A stretch of 64,000 nt of DNA, from positions 7,068,001-7,132,000 of the forward strand of contig NZ_CP034463.1 in NCBI RefSeq assembly GCF_003955715.1, given 5' to 3'. A program made the position numbers and the translations under genes. Of the stretch, positions 8,158 to 16,646 are shown piece by piece. This DNA is from Streptomyces aquilus (GTDB lineage: Bacteria; Actinomycetota; Actinomycetes; Streptomycetales; Streptomycetaceae). Every line of letters starts with the position of its first letter. Position 1 is the first letter of the stretch. Under the pieces are notes generated by a model, which was not told the origin of the DNA, did no database searches, and saw only the letters and a list, made by a program, of their open reading frames with translations.

Positions 8158-9945
8158 GTGGGTACACCCATGTCCGGAGGCCGTCACAGACGCCGGATAC
8201 GGATCGGGCTGCCGGTCGCCGCGGCCGGTGTCGCCGCCGCCGTTGCCGCGGCGCTCTTGAGCACGTCGGCCGGGGCGGCCACCGCTTCCGAGCGGACGCC
8301 CAGGACGCCCGTTTTCCACACGGTGTCGCAGGCCGAGCTTCAGGCCAGGGTCGCGGGGGGCCTGGCCGGTGGTGACATCGCGGGGCAGACGACCTCGAAG
8401 TCCTCGCTGAGCTCCAGCACCAGCAGCGGCACGGTCGACCCGAAGATCATCGGTGGCAGCACCACGACGATCTCCTCGGCGCCCTGGATGGCCCAGCTCT
8501 TCTACCAGGACTCGACCAACGACGTGTACTTCTTCTGCGGCGGCACCGTCGTCTCGCCGACGAAGATCCTCACCGCCGCGCACTGCGTCAAGGGCTACAA
8601 CTGGGCCAAGTACGGCGCGATCGTCACCGGCGCCACGAAGATGCCCGACGAGAACGGCAACACCACCGGTACGGTCACCGGCGCGGTGCGCCAGTGGAAC
8701 CACCCGTCGTACAGCTCGCGGACCATCGACAACGACATCGCCGTCATCACCCTGAACCAGCCGGTCAAGGCGACGCCGATCCGTATGACGACGTCCACCG
8801 ACACCACCTCGTACAAGGCCGGGACGAGCGCGAAGCTCTACGGCTGGGGCCGTACCAGCTCCACCACCCAGGACGTCTCCGACACCCTGAAGACGGCCAC
8901 GCTGCCGATCCAGTCGGACAGCACCTGCGCCGGCTACTACGGCGCGGACTTCATCAAGGGCCACATGGTCTGCGCGGGCAACCCCGCCACCGGCAGCGAC
9001 GCCGGCACGACGTCCGCCTGCAACGGTGACTCCGGCGGTCCGCTGATCGTCGACAACCGCATCGTCGGTGTCGTCTCGTGGGGTGTCACGGACTGCGTCG
9101 AGAAGGGCGCGTACAGCGTCTTCTCGAAGGTCAGCACCTACCTCGGGGCCGCGTACGCGCAGGTCGACGACGCCAACATGAGCTACACGGACGCCAAGGC
9201 CGACCTGTTCGTCCGCAACAAGAGCACCGGCGTCGCCTACGAGAAGGACTCCAAGGGCACCTCGTTCGGCGCCCGCCAGGACCTCGGCGACTGGGGCGGG
9301 GTCAACCTCGTCCTGCAGACCGACCTGAACCGGGACAGCGTCCAGGACTTCGTGTTCCGCCAGAGCTCCACCGGCGACGTCTACTGGCTGCGCTATGTGT
9401 GGTCCACCGACTCCTGGTCCGAGAAGAAGATCTTCGACAACTGGAAGACCCGCACGCGGATCATCGCCCCCGGCGACCTGACCGGCGACTACAAGCCCGA
9501 CCTGGTCTCCGTGGACTCCGCCGGCAAGGCCTGGCTCTACCCGAGCAACGGCGACGGCACCTTCGCCGCCCGCAAGCAGATCGGCACCGGCACGGGCTGG
9601 AACTCGTACAACATGGTGCGCGGCAAGGGCGACTTCAACGGTGACGGCAAGGCCGACCTGATCGCCCGCAACAAGAGCACCGGCGACATCTACCTCTACA
9701 AGGGCACCGGTAAGGCCTCGGCCCCGTTCTCCGCCCGTGTGAAGGTCCGCACCTGGAGCAACACCACGTACAACGCCTTCGACGCCGTCGGTGACGTCAC
9801 CGGCGACGGCAAGGCCGACTTCCTGGCCCGTACGCCCGGCGGCACCCTGTACCTGTACAAGGGCACCGGTAAGGCCACGAGCGAGATCTTCGCCACAAGG
9901 ATCTCGGTCGGTACCGATTTCAAGCAGTACGACATCTTCGGCTGA
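8158..9945 (+). CDS. Secreted S1 serine protease with FG-GAP/VCBS repeats
   Basis: 595-residue exported protein. The GTG start has GAGGGGGGAC upstream; residues 1-41 form a twin-arginine-like signal (RRRIRIGL, hydrophobic core, ASA-type cleavage). A propeptide runs to KIIGG (96-100), the usual zymogen activation site. The trypsin-fold domain has H142 (TAAHC), D193 (DNDIAVI) and S292 (GDSGGP). The residue at trypsin position 189 appears to be Ser286 rather than Asp, which argues for chymotrypsin-like rather than trypsin-like cleavage (inference). The C-terminal third carries FG-GAP/VCBS repeats with DxNxDxxxD calcium-type loops (DFNGDGKADL, DVTGDGKADF), a beta-propeller likely used for binding. 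It is flanked by strong terminators, so it stands alone. Confidence 0.93.
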   Translation: MGTPMSGGRHRRRIRIGLPVAAAGVAAAVAAALLSTSAGAATASERTPRTPVFHTVSQAELQARVAGGLAGGDIAGQTTSKSSLSSSTSSGTVDPKIIGGSTTTISSAPWMAQLFYQDSTNDVYFFCGGTVVSPTKILTAAHCVKGYNWAKYGAIVTGATKMPDENGNTTGTVTGAVRQWNHPSYSSRTIDNDIAVITLNQPVKATPIRMTTSTDTTSYKAGTSAKLYGWGRTSSTTQDVSDTLKTATLPIQSDSTCAGYYGADFIKGHMVCAGNPATGSDAGTTSACNGDSGGPLIVDNRIVGVVSWGVTDCVEKGAYSVFSKVSTYLGAAYAQVDDANMSYTDAKADLFVRNKSTGVAYEKDSKGTSFGARQDLGDWGGVNLVLQTDLNRDSVQDFVFRQSSTGDVYWLRYVWSTDSWSEKKIFDNWKTRTRIIAPGDLTGDYKPDLVSVDSAGKAWLYPSNGDGTFAARKQIGTGTGWNSYNMVRGKGDFNGDGKADLIARNKSTGDIYLYKGTGKASAPFSARVKVRTWSNTTYNAFDAVGDVTGDGKADFLARTPGGTLYLYKGTGKATSEIFATRISVGTDFKQYDIFG

Positions 9946-9984
9946 AATCGCAGGTGAGCCGGGCACGCCCCGGCTCCTTGACTA

Positions 9985-10023
9985 CGCACTGTGCCCACCC
10001 GTCCACCGGGTGGGCACAGTGCG
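9985..10023. terminator. Terminator after the protease gene
   Basis: A perfect 17-bp inverted repeat, arms 9985-10001 and 10007-10023, with a 5-base loop. It lies 40 bases past the protease stop codon. Confidence 0.85.
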
Positions 10024-10152
10024 TTGTGCAACCCTTTCTCCGGTTTCCCCGTCTGACCAGGCGGAGCGACCATGGTGAGGTCCGGGTCGCGCGCGCGACC
10101 ACGTCTGACCCTGAAAGCAGGGGGTAACCGACCCGAAGAGAACGAGGAGCAC

Positions 10153-11289
10153 ATGACCGCCGAGAGCACGCCGGAGCCCGGCATACCGGGCGAGTCCGGC
10201 ACCACGGGCCCGCGCCACCGCGCCAAGGGCCGCCGCCGCAAGACCCGGGGCGGGCACAAGGGCCTGAAGATCGCGGCCTGGACCGCCGCCGGGATCGTCG
10301 TGCTGGGCGGCACCGGGGTCGGCTATCTGTACTTCAAGCTCAACGGCAACATCAAGACCGTCGACATCGACCAGGCGCTCGGCACCGACCGGCCGACCAA
10401 GGTCGACAACGGCTCCGAGAACATCCTCGTCCTGGGTTCCGACACCCGCTCCGGCTCGAACAAGAAGCTCGGCGGCGGCGCCGACGACGGCAGTGCCCGT
10501 TCGGACACCGCGATGATCGTGCACGTCTACGAGGGCCACAAGAAGGCCAGCGTGGTCTCCATACCCCGCGACACCCTCGTCGACCGGCCCGAGTGCACCG
10601 ACACCGACGGGAACGAGCACGACGCCGCGTCGATGGTGATGTTCAACTCCGCGTACTCCACGGGCGGCGCCGCCTGTGCCGTGAAGACGGTCGAGTCGCT
10701 CACCGGCATCCGCATGGACCACTACCTGGAGGTCGACTTCTCCGGGTTCCAGAAGCTCATCGACGAGCTCGGCGGCGTCGACGTGACGACCACCAAGAAC
10801 ATCACCGACCGCGACAGCCACCTCAACCTCAAGGCCGGCACCCACACCCTCACCGGCAAGCAGGCCCTCGGCCTGGTCCGCACCCGGCACGGCGTCGGCG
10901 ACGGCTCCGACCTCGGCCGCATCCAGCTCCAGCAGGCGTTCATCAAGGCGCTGATCAACCAGATCAAGGACGTCGACGTCTTCGGCAACCCGAAGAAGCT
11001 CTACGACCTCGCCAACACCGCCACCAAGGCCGTGACGACCGACTCCGACCTGGGCAACGTCAACAAGCTCATGTCCTTCGCCAACGGCCTCAAGGGCATC
11101 AGCTCCAAGAACATGACCATGGTCACCATGCCGGTCCAGTACGACCCGCAGAACGCGAACCGGGTGCTGGTCGACAAGGCCAAGGCCAAGGTCGTCTGGA
11201 AGGCCCTGGAGAACGACCGGGCGATCCCCAGGAGCGCGACCAAGGGCACGGCCACGGGCCAGGCGGAAGGCGTGGTCACCGCCTCGTAG
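10153..11289 (+). CDS. LytR-CpsA-Psr family cell-wall glycopolymer transferase
   Basis: Members of this family transfer lipid-linked glycopolymers to peptidoglycan at the outer face of the membrane. The 378-residue product has a basic cytoplasmic N-terminus, one membrane helix (about 38-61) and an extracellular LCP domain: [33 protein letters not shown] and GRIQLQQAF, which include the conserved Asp and Arg residues that bind pyrophosphate. The ATG sits behind GAGGAG; the ORF is open from 10072 but the extension lacks family features. It is a single gene followed by the rpmE promoter. Confidence 0.92.
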   Translation: MTAESTPEPGIPGESGTTGPRHRAKGRRRKTRGGHKGLKIAAWTAAGIVVLGGTGVGYLYFKLNGNIKTVDIDQALGTDRPTKVDNGSENILVLGSDTRSGSNKKLGGGADDGSARSDTAMIVHVYEGHKKASVVSIPRDTLVDRPECTDTDGNEHDAASMVMFNSAYSTGGAACAVKTVESLTGIRMDHYLEVDFSGFQKLIDELGGVDVTTTKNITDRDSHLNLKAGTHTLTGKQALGLVRTRHGVGDGSDLGRIQLQQAFIKALINQIKDVDVFGNPKKLYDLANTATKAVTTDSDLGNVNKLMSFANGLKGISSKNMTMVTMPVQYDPQNANRVLVDKAKAKVVWKALENDRAIPRSATKGTATGQAEGVVTAS

Positions 11290-11297
11290 GCCGGTGG

Positions 11298-11323
11298 GGA
11301 ATAGTTCACGGCCACCCCCCGTT
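11298..11323 (+). promoter_or_regulatory. SigR promoter of rpmE
   Basis: GGAAT at 11298-11302, an 18-base spacer and GTT at 11321-11323 match the SigR consensus exactly, about 100 bases before the rpmE start. From established work, rpmE of S. coelicolor belongs to the SigR disulfide-stress regulon, so this assignment rests on both sequence and known biology. Confidence 0.8.
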
Positions 11324-11426
11324 TTGGGGGATGCGGCCAGTCCTGGCAGACTGGTACGTCGGCCCCGGTTCACGCTCCCGCAGCCCGCGGTGGCGACCCG
11401 GTGCCCTCCCGAAACTAGGAGACACC

Positions 11427-11645
11427 TTGAAGCGCGACATCCACCCCGAGTACGTCGAGACGCAGGTCAGCTGCACCTGTGGCGCGTCGTTCACCACCCG
11501 TAGCACGATCGCGAGCGGCACCATCCGTGCCGAGGTCTGCTCCGAGTGCCACCCGTTCTACACGGGCAAGCAGAAGATCCTCGACACCGGTGGCCGTGTG
11601 GCCCGCTTCGAGGCCCGCTTCGGCAAGGCTGCTGCCAAGAAGTAG
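11427..11645 (+). CDS. rpmE: 50S ribosomal protein L31, zinc (C+) form
   Basis: 72-residue large-subunit protein. The start is TTG at 11427, 5 bases after AGGAG; no ATG or GTG gives the family N-terminus MKRDIHPEY. It keeps the zinc cysteines C16, C18, C38 and C41 (CTC and CSEC) and the HPFYTGKQK core, so it is the zinc-binding form rather than the zinc-free paralogue. The promoter is of SigR type; known SigR control suggests remodelling of ribosomes or zinc during thiol stress. It is followed by a strong terminator. Confidence 0.96.
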   Translation: MKRDIHPEYVETQVSCTCGASFTTRSTIASGTIRAEVCSECHPFYTGKQKILDTGGRVARFEARFGKAAAKK

Positions 11646-11656
11646 CGAGCCACCAG

Positions 11657-11705
11657 CGCCGGTCCACGGTCGCGCTCCTCGGAGCGCGCCGGGACCGGCG
11701 TTTTT
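11657..11705 (+). terminator. Terminator after rpmE
   Basis: Outer arms 11657-11665 and 11692-11700 pair perfectly; an inner hairpin (CGCGCTCC with GGAGCGCG) sits inside; five T residues follow at 11701-11705. Confidence 0.85.
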
Positions 11706-11749
11706 GGTCGCCCGCCTTCCCCCGTCATTCGCAGTACAGGAGCCCCAAG

Positions 11750-12826
11750 ATGTTCGAGGCCGTCGAGGAACTGGTCACTGAGCACGCCGACCTGGAGAAG
11801 AAGCTCGCCGACCCGTCGGTCCACTCCGACCAGGCCAACGCGCGCAAGCTGAACAAGCGCTACGCCGAGCTCACCCCGATCGTCGCCACGTACCGCTCCT
11901 GGAAGCAGACGGGCGACGACATCGACACGGCGAAGGAACTCGCCGCCGACGACCCGGACTTCGCCGCCGAGGTCAAGGAGCTCGCCGAGCAGCGCGAGGC
12001 ACTGACCGAGAAGCTGCGGCTGCTGCTCGTCCCGCGTGACCCGAGTGACGACAAGGACGTCATCCTGGAGATCAAGGCCGGCGCCGGCGGTGACGAGTCG
12101 GCCCTGTTCGCCGGCGACCTGCTGCGCATGTACCTGCGCTACGCCGAGCGCGTCGGCTGGAAGACCGAGATCATCGACGCCACCGAGTCCGAGCTGGGCG
12201 GCTACAAGGACGTCCAGGTCGCCGTGAAGACCAAGGGCGGCCAGGGCGCCACCGAGCCCGGCCAGGGCGTCTGGGCCCGGCTGAAGTACGAGGGCGGCGT
12301 GCACCGCGTGCAGCGCGTCCCGGCGACCGAGTCCCAGGGCCGTATCCACACCTCCGCGGCCGGCGTGCTGGTCACGCCCGAGGCCGAGGAGGTCGACGTC
12401 GAGATCAACCCCAACGACCTCCGCATCGACGTCTACCGCTCCTCCGGGCCCGGCGGCCAGTCCGTCAACACGACCGACTCCGCCGTGCGCATCACGCACA
12501 TTCCCACCGGAGTCGTCGCTTCCTGCCAGAACGAGAAGAGCCAGCTTCAGAACAAGGAGCAGGCCTTGCGTATCCTGCGCTCCAGGCTGCTCGCCGCGGC
12601 GCAGGAGGAGGCGGAGCGGGAAGCCGCCGACGCCCGCCGCAGCCAGGTCCGTACCGTCGACCGCTCCGAGAAGATCCGTACGTACAACTTCCCGGAGAAC
12701 CGCATCTCGGACCACCGCGTCGGCTTCAAGGCGTACAACTTGGACCAGGTCCTGGACGGCGACCTCGACGCGGTGATCCAGGCCTGCGTCGACGCGGACT
12801 CGGCGGCGAAGCTGGCGGCCGCGTAA
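11750..12826 (+). CDS. prfA: Peptide chain release factor 1
   Basis: Reads UAA/UAG stop codons and triggers peptide release in the ribosomal A site. 358 residues from an ATG with AGGAG 7 bases upstream. It shows the class-I release-factor GGQ loop in [10 protein letters not shown] and the following [12 protein letters not shown] segment. prmC, the methyltransferase that modifies the GGQ glutamine, follows 41 bases later, giving the usual prfA-prmC operon. Confidence 0.98.
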   Translation: MFEAVEELVTEHADLEKKLADPSVHSDQANARKLNKRYAELTPIVATYRSWKQTGDDIDTAKELAADDPDFAAEVKELAEQREALTEKLRLLLVPRDPSDDKDVILEIKAGAGGDESALFAGDLLRMYLRYAERVGWKTEIIDATESELGGYKDVQVAVKTKGGQGATEPGQGVWARLKYEGGVHRVQRVPATESQGRIHTSAAGVLVTPEAEEVDVEINPNDLRIDVYRSSGPGGQSVNTTDSAVRITHIPTGVVASCQNEKSQLQNKEQALRILRSRLLAAAQEEAEREAADARRSQVRTVDRSEKIRTYNFPENRISDHRVGFKAYNLDQVLDGDLDAVIQACVDADSAAKLAAA

Positions 12827-12867
12827 GAGGGACCTGTGCACGACCGAGTACGACACGGAGGACTTGC

Positions 12868-13749
12868 GTGCAGCAATCTTTTGGGGGGCGACCCCCGAAG
12901 CCCCGAAGTCTGCTGCTCGCTGAGGTAGCTCAAGCCACCCAGCGGCTGGCCGACGCCGGCGTGCCCTCGCCGCGCAACGACGCGGAGGAGCTCGCCGCGT
13001 TCGTGCACGGCGTGAAGAGGGGCGCGCTGCACTCCGTGAAGGACGCGGACTTCGACGCCCGGTACTGGGAGGTCATCGCCCGCCGTGAGCAGCGCGAGCC
13101 GTTGCAGCACATCACCGGGCGGGCGTTCTTCCGGTACCTGGAGCTCCAGGTCGGCCCCGGCGTCTTCGTGCCCCGGCCCGAGACCGAGTCCGTGGTCGGC
13201 TGGGCGATAGACGCCGTACGCGCCATGGACGTGGTCGAGCCCTGCATCGTCGACCTGTGCACCGGCTCCGGCGCCATCGCGCTCGCCCTCGCCCAGGAGG
13301 TCCCGCGCTCGCGCGTGCACGCCGTGGAGCTGTCCGAGGACGCCCTGCAGTGGACGCGCAAGAACGTGCAGGGGTCCAGGGTCGACCTGCGGCAGGGCAA
13401 CGCCCTGGACGCCTTCCCGGACCTCGACGGCCAGGTCGACCTGGTCATCTCCAACCCGCCCTACATCCCGCTCACCGAGTGGGAGTACGTCGCTCCCGAG
13501 GCCCGGGACTACGATCCCGAACTCGCCCTGTTCTCCGGCGAGGACGGCCTCGACCTCATCCGCGGTCTGGAGCGCACCGCACACCGGCTCCTGCGCCCGG
13601 GTGGCGTCGTCGTCATCGAGCACGCCGACACCCAGGGCGGCCAGGTGCCGTGGATCTTCACCGAGGAGCGGGGCTGGGCCGACGCGGCCGACCACCCCGA
13701 CCTCAACAACCGCCCCCGGTTCGCCACGGCACGCAAGGCGCTGCCGTGA
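12868..13749 (+). CDS. prmC: Release factor glutamine methyltransferase
   Basis: Uses S-adenosylmethionine to methylate the GGQ glutamine of release factors. It has an N-terminal helical domain, the SAM motif VDLCTGSGAIALALA and catalytic NPPY (SNPPYIPLTEWEY). The GTG at 12868, behind GGAGG, gives 293 residues. Its first 14 residues (QQSFGGRPPKPRS-like) do not resemble the family, whose members start near LLLAEVAQATQRL. They are encoded by a G-rich/C-rich palindromic segment at about 12889-12912, which looks like a repeat inserted over the original start. Confidence 0.95.
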   Translation: MQQSFGGRPPKPRSLLLAEVAQATQRLADAGVPSPRNDAEELAAFVHGVKRGALHSVKDADFDARYWEVIARREQREPLQHITGRAFFRYLELQVGPGVFVPRPETESVVGWAIDAVRAMDVVEPCIVDLCTGSGAIALALAQEVPRSRVHAVELSEDALQWTRKNVQGSRVDLRQGNALDAFPDLDGQVDLVISNPPYIPLTEWEYVAPEARDYDPELALFSGEDGLDLIRGLERTAHRLLRPGGVVVIEHADTQGGQVPWIFTEERGWADAADHPDLNNRPRFATARKALP

Positions 13750-13801
13750 CCGCCGTCAAGACTTTCGACGAGAAGTACGTGTACGAGGAGGCCCGCTAGA
13801 T

Positions 13802-14449
13802 ATGGCACGGCGATACGACACCAACGACGCGACCGACCGCTCGACGGGTCTGCGCGAGGCCGCGTCCGCCGTCCGCCGTGGCGAGCTGGTGGTCCTCCCG
13901 ACCGACACGGTGTACGGCATCGGCGCCGACGCGTTCTCCTCGGAGGCCGTCGTGGACCTGCTGGCGGCCAAGGGCCGGGGCCGCAACATGCCCACGCCGG
14001 TGCTCATCGGCTCCCCGAACACGCTCCACGGCCTGGTCACGGACTTCTCCGAGATGGCGTGGGAGCTGGTCGACGCGTTCTGGCCGGGCGCCCTCACGCT
14101 CGTCGCCAAGCACCAGCCGTCCCTCCAGTGGGACCTGGGCGACACCAGGGGCACGGTGGCCGTCCGCATGCCGCTGCACCCGGTGGCGATCGAGCTGCTG
14201 ACGGAGGTCGGCCCGATGGCGGTCTCCTCGGCGAACCTCACCGGCCACCCGGCGCCGGAGGACTGTGACGCGGCCCAGGAGATGCTCGGCGACTCGGTCT
14301 CCGTCTACCTGGACGGCGGTCCGACGCCCGGCAACGTGCCGTCCTCGATCGTCGACGTGACGCGCGAGGTGCCCGTCCTGCTCCGTGCGGGCGCGATCTC
14401 CGCGGAGGAGCTCCGGAAGGTCGTACCCGACCTCGAGGTGGCGAATTGA
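13802..14449 (+). CDS. L-threonylcarbamoyladenylate synthase (Sua5/TsaC/YrdC family)
   Basis: Makes threonylcarbamoyl-AMP from threonine, bicarbonate and ATP for the t6A modification of ANN-decoding tRNAs. 215 residues; the YrdC fold is shown by LVVLPTDTVYGIGADAF, KGRGRNMPTPVLIG, FWPGALTLV and SSANLTG. The ATG at 13802 follows GAGGAG by 11 bases. There is no long C-terminal Sua5 domain, so it is the short form. Its place between prmC and a phosphatase-like gene with a 4-base stop/start overlap points to a translation-related operon. Confidence 0.94.
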   Translation: MARRYDTNDATDRSTGLREAASAVRRGELVVLPTDTVYGIGADAFSSEAVVDLLAAKGRGRNMPTPVLIGSPNTLHGLVTDFSEMAWELVDAFWPGALTLVAKHQPSLQWDLGDTRGTVAVRMPLHPVAIELLTEVGPMAVSSANLTGHPAPEDCDAAQEMLGDSVSVYLDGGPTPGNVPSSIVDVTREVPVLLRAGAISAEELRKVVPDLEVAN

Positions 14450-14481
14450 CGGCCCCTGACGCGGGGCGTGGCATATGGGAC

Positions 14482-15117
14482 ATGGAAGAGACGCGGACCT
14501 TCACCGGCCTCCCGCGTGACACCTTCCGCATCCTCCACGTCAGCACCGGCAACGTGTGCCGCTCGCCGATCACCGAGCGGCTGACCCGCCATGCCCTGGC
14601 GAACCGGCTCGGCGACCCGCTGTGGGGCGGCGTGGTCGTGGAGAGCGCCGGCACCTGGGGCCACGAAGGGGCGCCCATGGAGGCCAACGCGGAGGCGGTC
14701 CTGGCCGACTTCGGCGCGGACGCCTCCGGCTTCACCGGCCGCGAGCTCCTCGACGAGCACGTCATCATGGCCGACCTGGTCCTGACCGCCACCCGCGACC
14801 ACCGCGCCCAGGTCATCTCCATGGGCCACTCGGCGGGCCTGCGCACCTTCACCCTGAAGGAGTTCACCCGCCTGGTCCGCGCGATAGACCCGACCACGCT
14901 GCCGCCCCTGGAGGACGGCATGGTCGACCGCGCCCGCGCCCTGGTCCGTGCGGCGGCGGCTCTACGCGGGTGGCTCCTGGCCCCGACGGCGGAGGCGGAC
15001 GAGGTGTACGACCCGTACGGGGCGCCCCTGACGTTCTTCCGGTCGATCGGGGACGAGATACATCAGGCGCTCGATCCGGTGGTGACGGCGCTGACGGGGG
15101 TGCCCGCGAGGGCGTGA
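14482..15117 (+). CDS. Low-molecular-weight phosphatase-like protein lacking the nucleophile Cys
   Basis: 211 residues from ATG 14482; a TTG at 14446 overlapping the tsaC stop would add 12. The fold is that of low-molecular-weight protein tyrosine phosphatase/arsenate reductase. Normally the P-loop is Cys-x-Gly-Asn-x-Cys-Arg-Ser-Pro with the first Cys as nucleophile; here it reads STGNVCRSP, so the nucleophile position is Ser21, while Cys26 and Arg27 remain. The C-terminal DPYG general-acid loop is kept. At 211 aa it is longer than the usual 150-160. It may be inactive on phosphotyrosine and bind a phospho-ligand, or use another chemistry; I cannot decide. Confidence 0.8.
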   Translation: MEETRTFTGLPRDTFRILHVSTGNVCRSPITERLTRHALANRLGDPLWGGVVVESAGTWGHEGAPMEANAEAVLADFGADASGFTGRELLDEHVIMADLVLTATRDHRAQVISMGHSAGLRTFTLKEFTRLVRAIDPTTLPPLEDGMVDRARALVRAAAALRGWLLAPTAEADEVYDPYGAPLTFFRSIGDEIHQALDPVVTALTGVPARA

Positions 15118-15242
15118 CGGCCGAGCACCTCGGGGACACCGGGCCTACATTGGTCGTACGTCATCACGGCGAGCGAGCCGAAGGGGCGACCTGGGCGCCC
15201 CGGAGGTGAGCCGCCGCACCACGCGACGCCCCGGAGTCCACC

Positions 15243-16484
15243 ATGTCGGTCACCCACGCGCCCGAGACCGCCGACGTCCTGCGGCGGCAGGATCCCGAGC
15301 TGGCCGAGATCCTGCTCGGGGAGCTCGCGCGGCAGTCGACGTCGTTGCAGCTCAGCGCCGCCGAGAACTTCTCCTCGTCGGCCGTGCTGGCCGCCCTGGG
15401 GTCGCCGCTCGCCAACAAGTACGCCGAGGGGTATCCCGGCGCCCGGCACCACGGCGGCTGCGAGATCGTGGACGTCGCCGAGCGCATCGCCGTGGATCGC
15501 GCGAAGGCGCTGTTCGGGGCCGAGCACGCCAATGTGCAGTCCCATTCCGGGTCGTCGGCGGTGCTGGCCGCCTACGCCGCGCTGCTGCGGCCCGGCGACA
15601 CCGTGCTGGCCCTCGGGCTGCCGTACGGAGGGCATCTCACCCACGGGTCGCCCGCGAACTTCTCCGGGCGCTGGTTCGACTTCGTCGGCTACGGCGTCGA
15701 CGCCGAGACCGGGCTCATCGACTACGAGCAGGTGCGGACGCTGGCCCGCAACCACCGGCCCAAGGCCATCGTGTGCGGCTCCATCGCCTACCCGCGCCAC
15801 CTCGACCACGCCTTCTTCCGCGAGGTCGCCGACGAGGTGGGCGCCTATCTGATCGCGGACGCCGCCCACCCCATCGGGCTCGTCGCCGGGGGAGCGGCGC
15901 CCAGTCCGGTGCCGTACGCCGACATCGTCTGCGCGACGACGCACAAGGTGCTGCGCGGGCCCCGCGGCGGGATGATCCTGTGCGGCGAGGAGCTCGCCGA
16001 GCGGGTCGACCGGGCCGTCTTCCCGTTCACCCAGGGCGGCGCGCAGATGCACACCATCGCCGCCAAGGCCGTCGCGTTCGGCGAGGCGGCAACACCGGCG
16101 TTCGCGGCGTACGCCCATCAGGTGGTCGCCAATGCGAGGGTTCTCGCGGCCGGCCTGGCCGCCGAGGGGCTCGTCGTCACCACCGGCGGCACGGACACCC
16201 ACCTGCTCACCGTCGACCCCGGGCCGCTCGGCGTCGACGGGCGGACTGCGCGCGGGCGGCTCGCGGCGGCCGGCATGGTCCTCGAATGCTGCGCGCTGCC
16301 GCACGGGGACGCCCGCGGACTGCGGCTGGGGACCGCCGCCGTGACCACGCAGGGGATGGGCGAGGAGGAGATGGCCGGCGTCGCCGCCCTGCTCGCGGGG
16401 GTGCTGCGCGGGGAGACCGACAGCCAGAAGGCCCGTGAAGAAGTGCGGGAGCTCGCGGGCAGATTTCCGCCGTATCCCGGCTGA
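15243..16484 (+). CDS. glyA: Serine hydroxymethyltransferase-like PLP enzyme
   Basis: 413 residues resembling SHMT (serine to glycine plus methylene-tetrahydrofolate). Conserved: SAAENFSSSAVL, NKYAEGYPGARHHGGCE, the PLP lysine K235 in TTHKVLRGPRGG and D206 of DAAH. It departs from canonical GlyA in several conserved places: LGLPYGGHLTHG instead of the usual His-Gly-Gly-His, DAAHPIGLVAGG instead of the usual Ala-His-Ile-Ala-Gly, and a short C-terminus. The start has GGAG 7 bases upstream. It may be a divergent second SHMT or aldolase-type relative acting on another amino acid; the gly symbol is provisional. Confidence 0.75.
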   Translation: MSVTHAPETADVLRRQDPELAEILLGELARQSTSLQLSAAENFSSSAVLAALGSPLANKYAEGYPGARHHGGCEIVDVAERIAVDRAKALFGAEHANVQSHSGSSAVLAAYAALLRPGDTVLALGLPYGGHLTHGSPANFSGRWFDFVGYGVDAETGLIDYEQVRTLARNHRPKAIVCGSIAYPRHLDHAFFREVADEVGAYLIADAAHPIGLVAGGAAPSPVPYADIVCATTHKVLRGPRGGMILCGEELAERVDRAVFPFTQGGAQMHTIAAKAVAFGEAATPAFAAYAHQVVANARVLAAGLAAEGLVVTTGGTDTHLLTVDPGPLGVDGRTARGRLAAAGMVLECCALPHGDARGLRLGTAAVTTQGMGEEEMAGVAALLAGVLRGETDSQKAREEVRELAGRFPPYPG

Positions 16485-16646
16485 ACCGGGGTAGGCGCAC
16501 CCTCGTCGAACCCGTCGTACACCGGGTTCCGGCACAGGTGCACAGCCACACGTGCAACCATCGTCGCTACCCGGAAGTCCCCAACCATATGCGTCCATCG
16601 CTAGGGTGTGGGGCTGAGATGGCCAGCGAGACCTGTGGGGAAGCCC

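Noticed and set aside
13746..13799. 17-codon ORF between prmC and the tsaC-like gene (GTG overlapping the prmC stop)
   Set aside because: No own ribosome site or recognisable peptide; it may only be spacer containing the downstream ribosome site.
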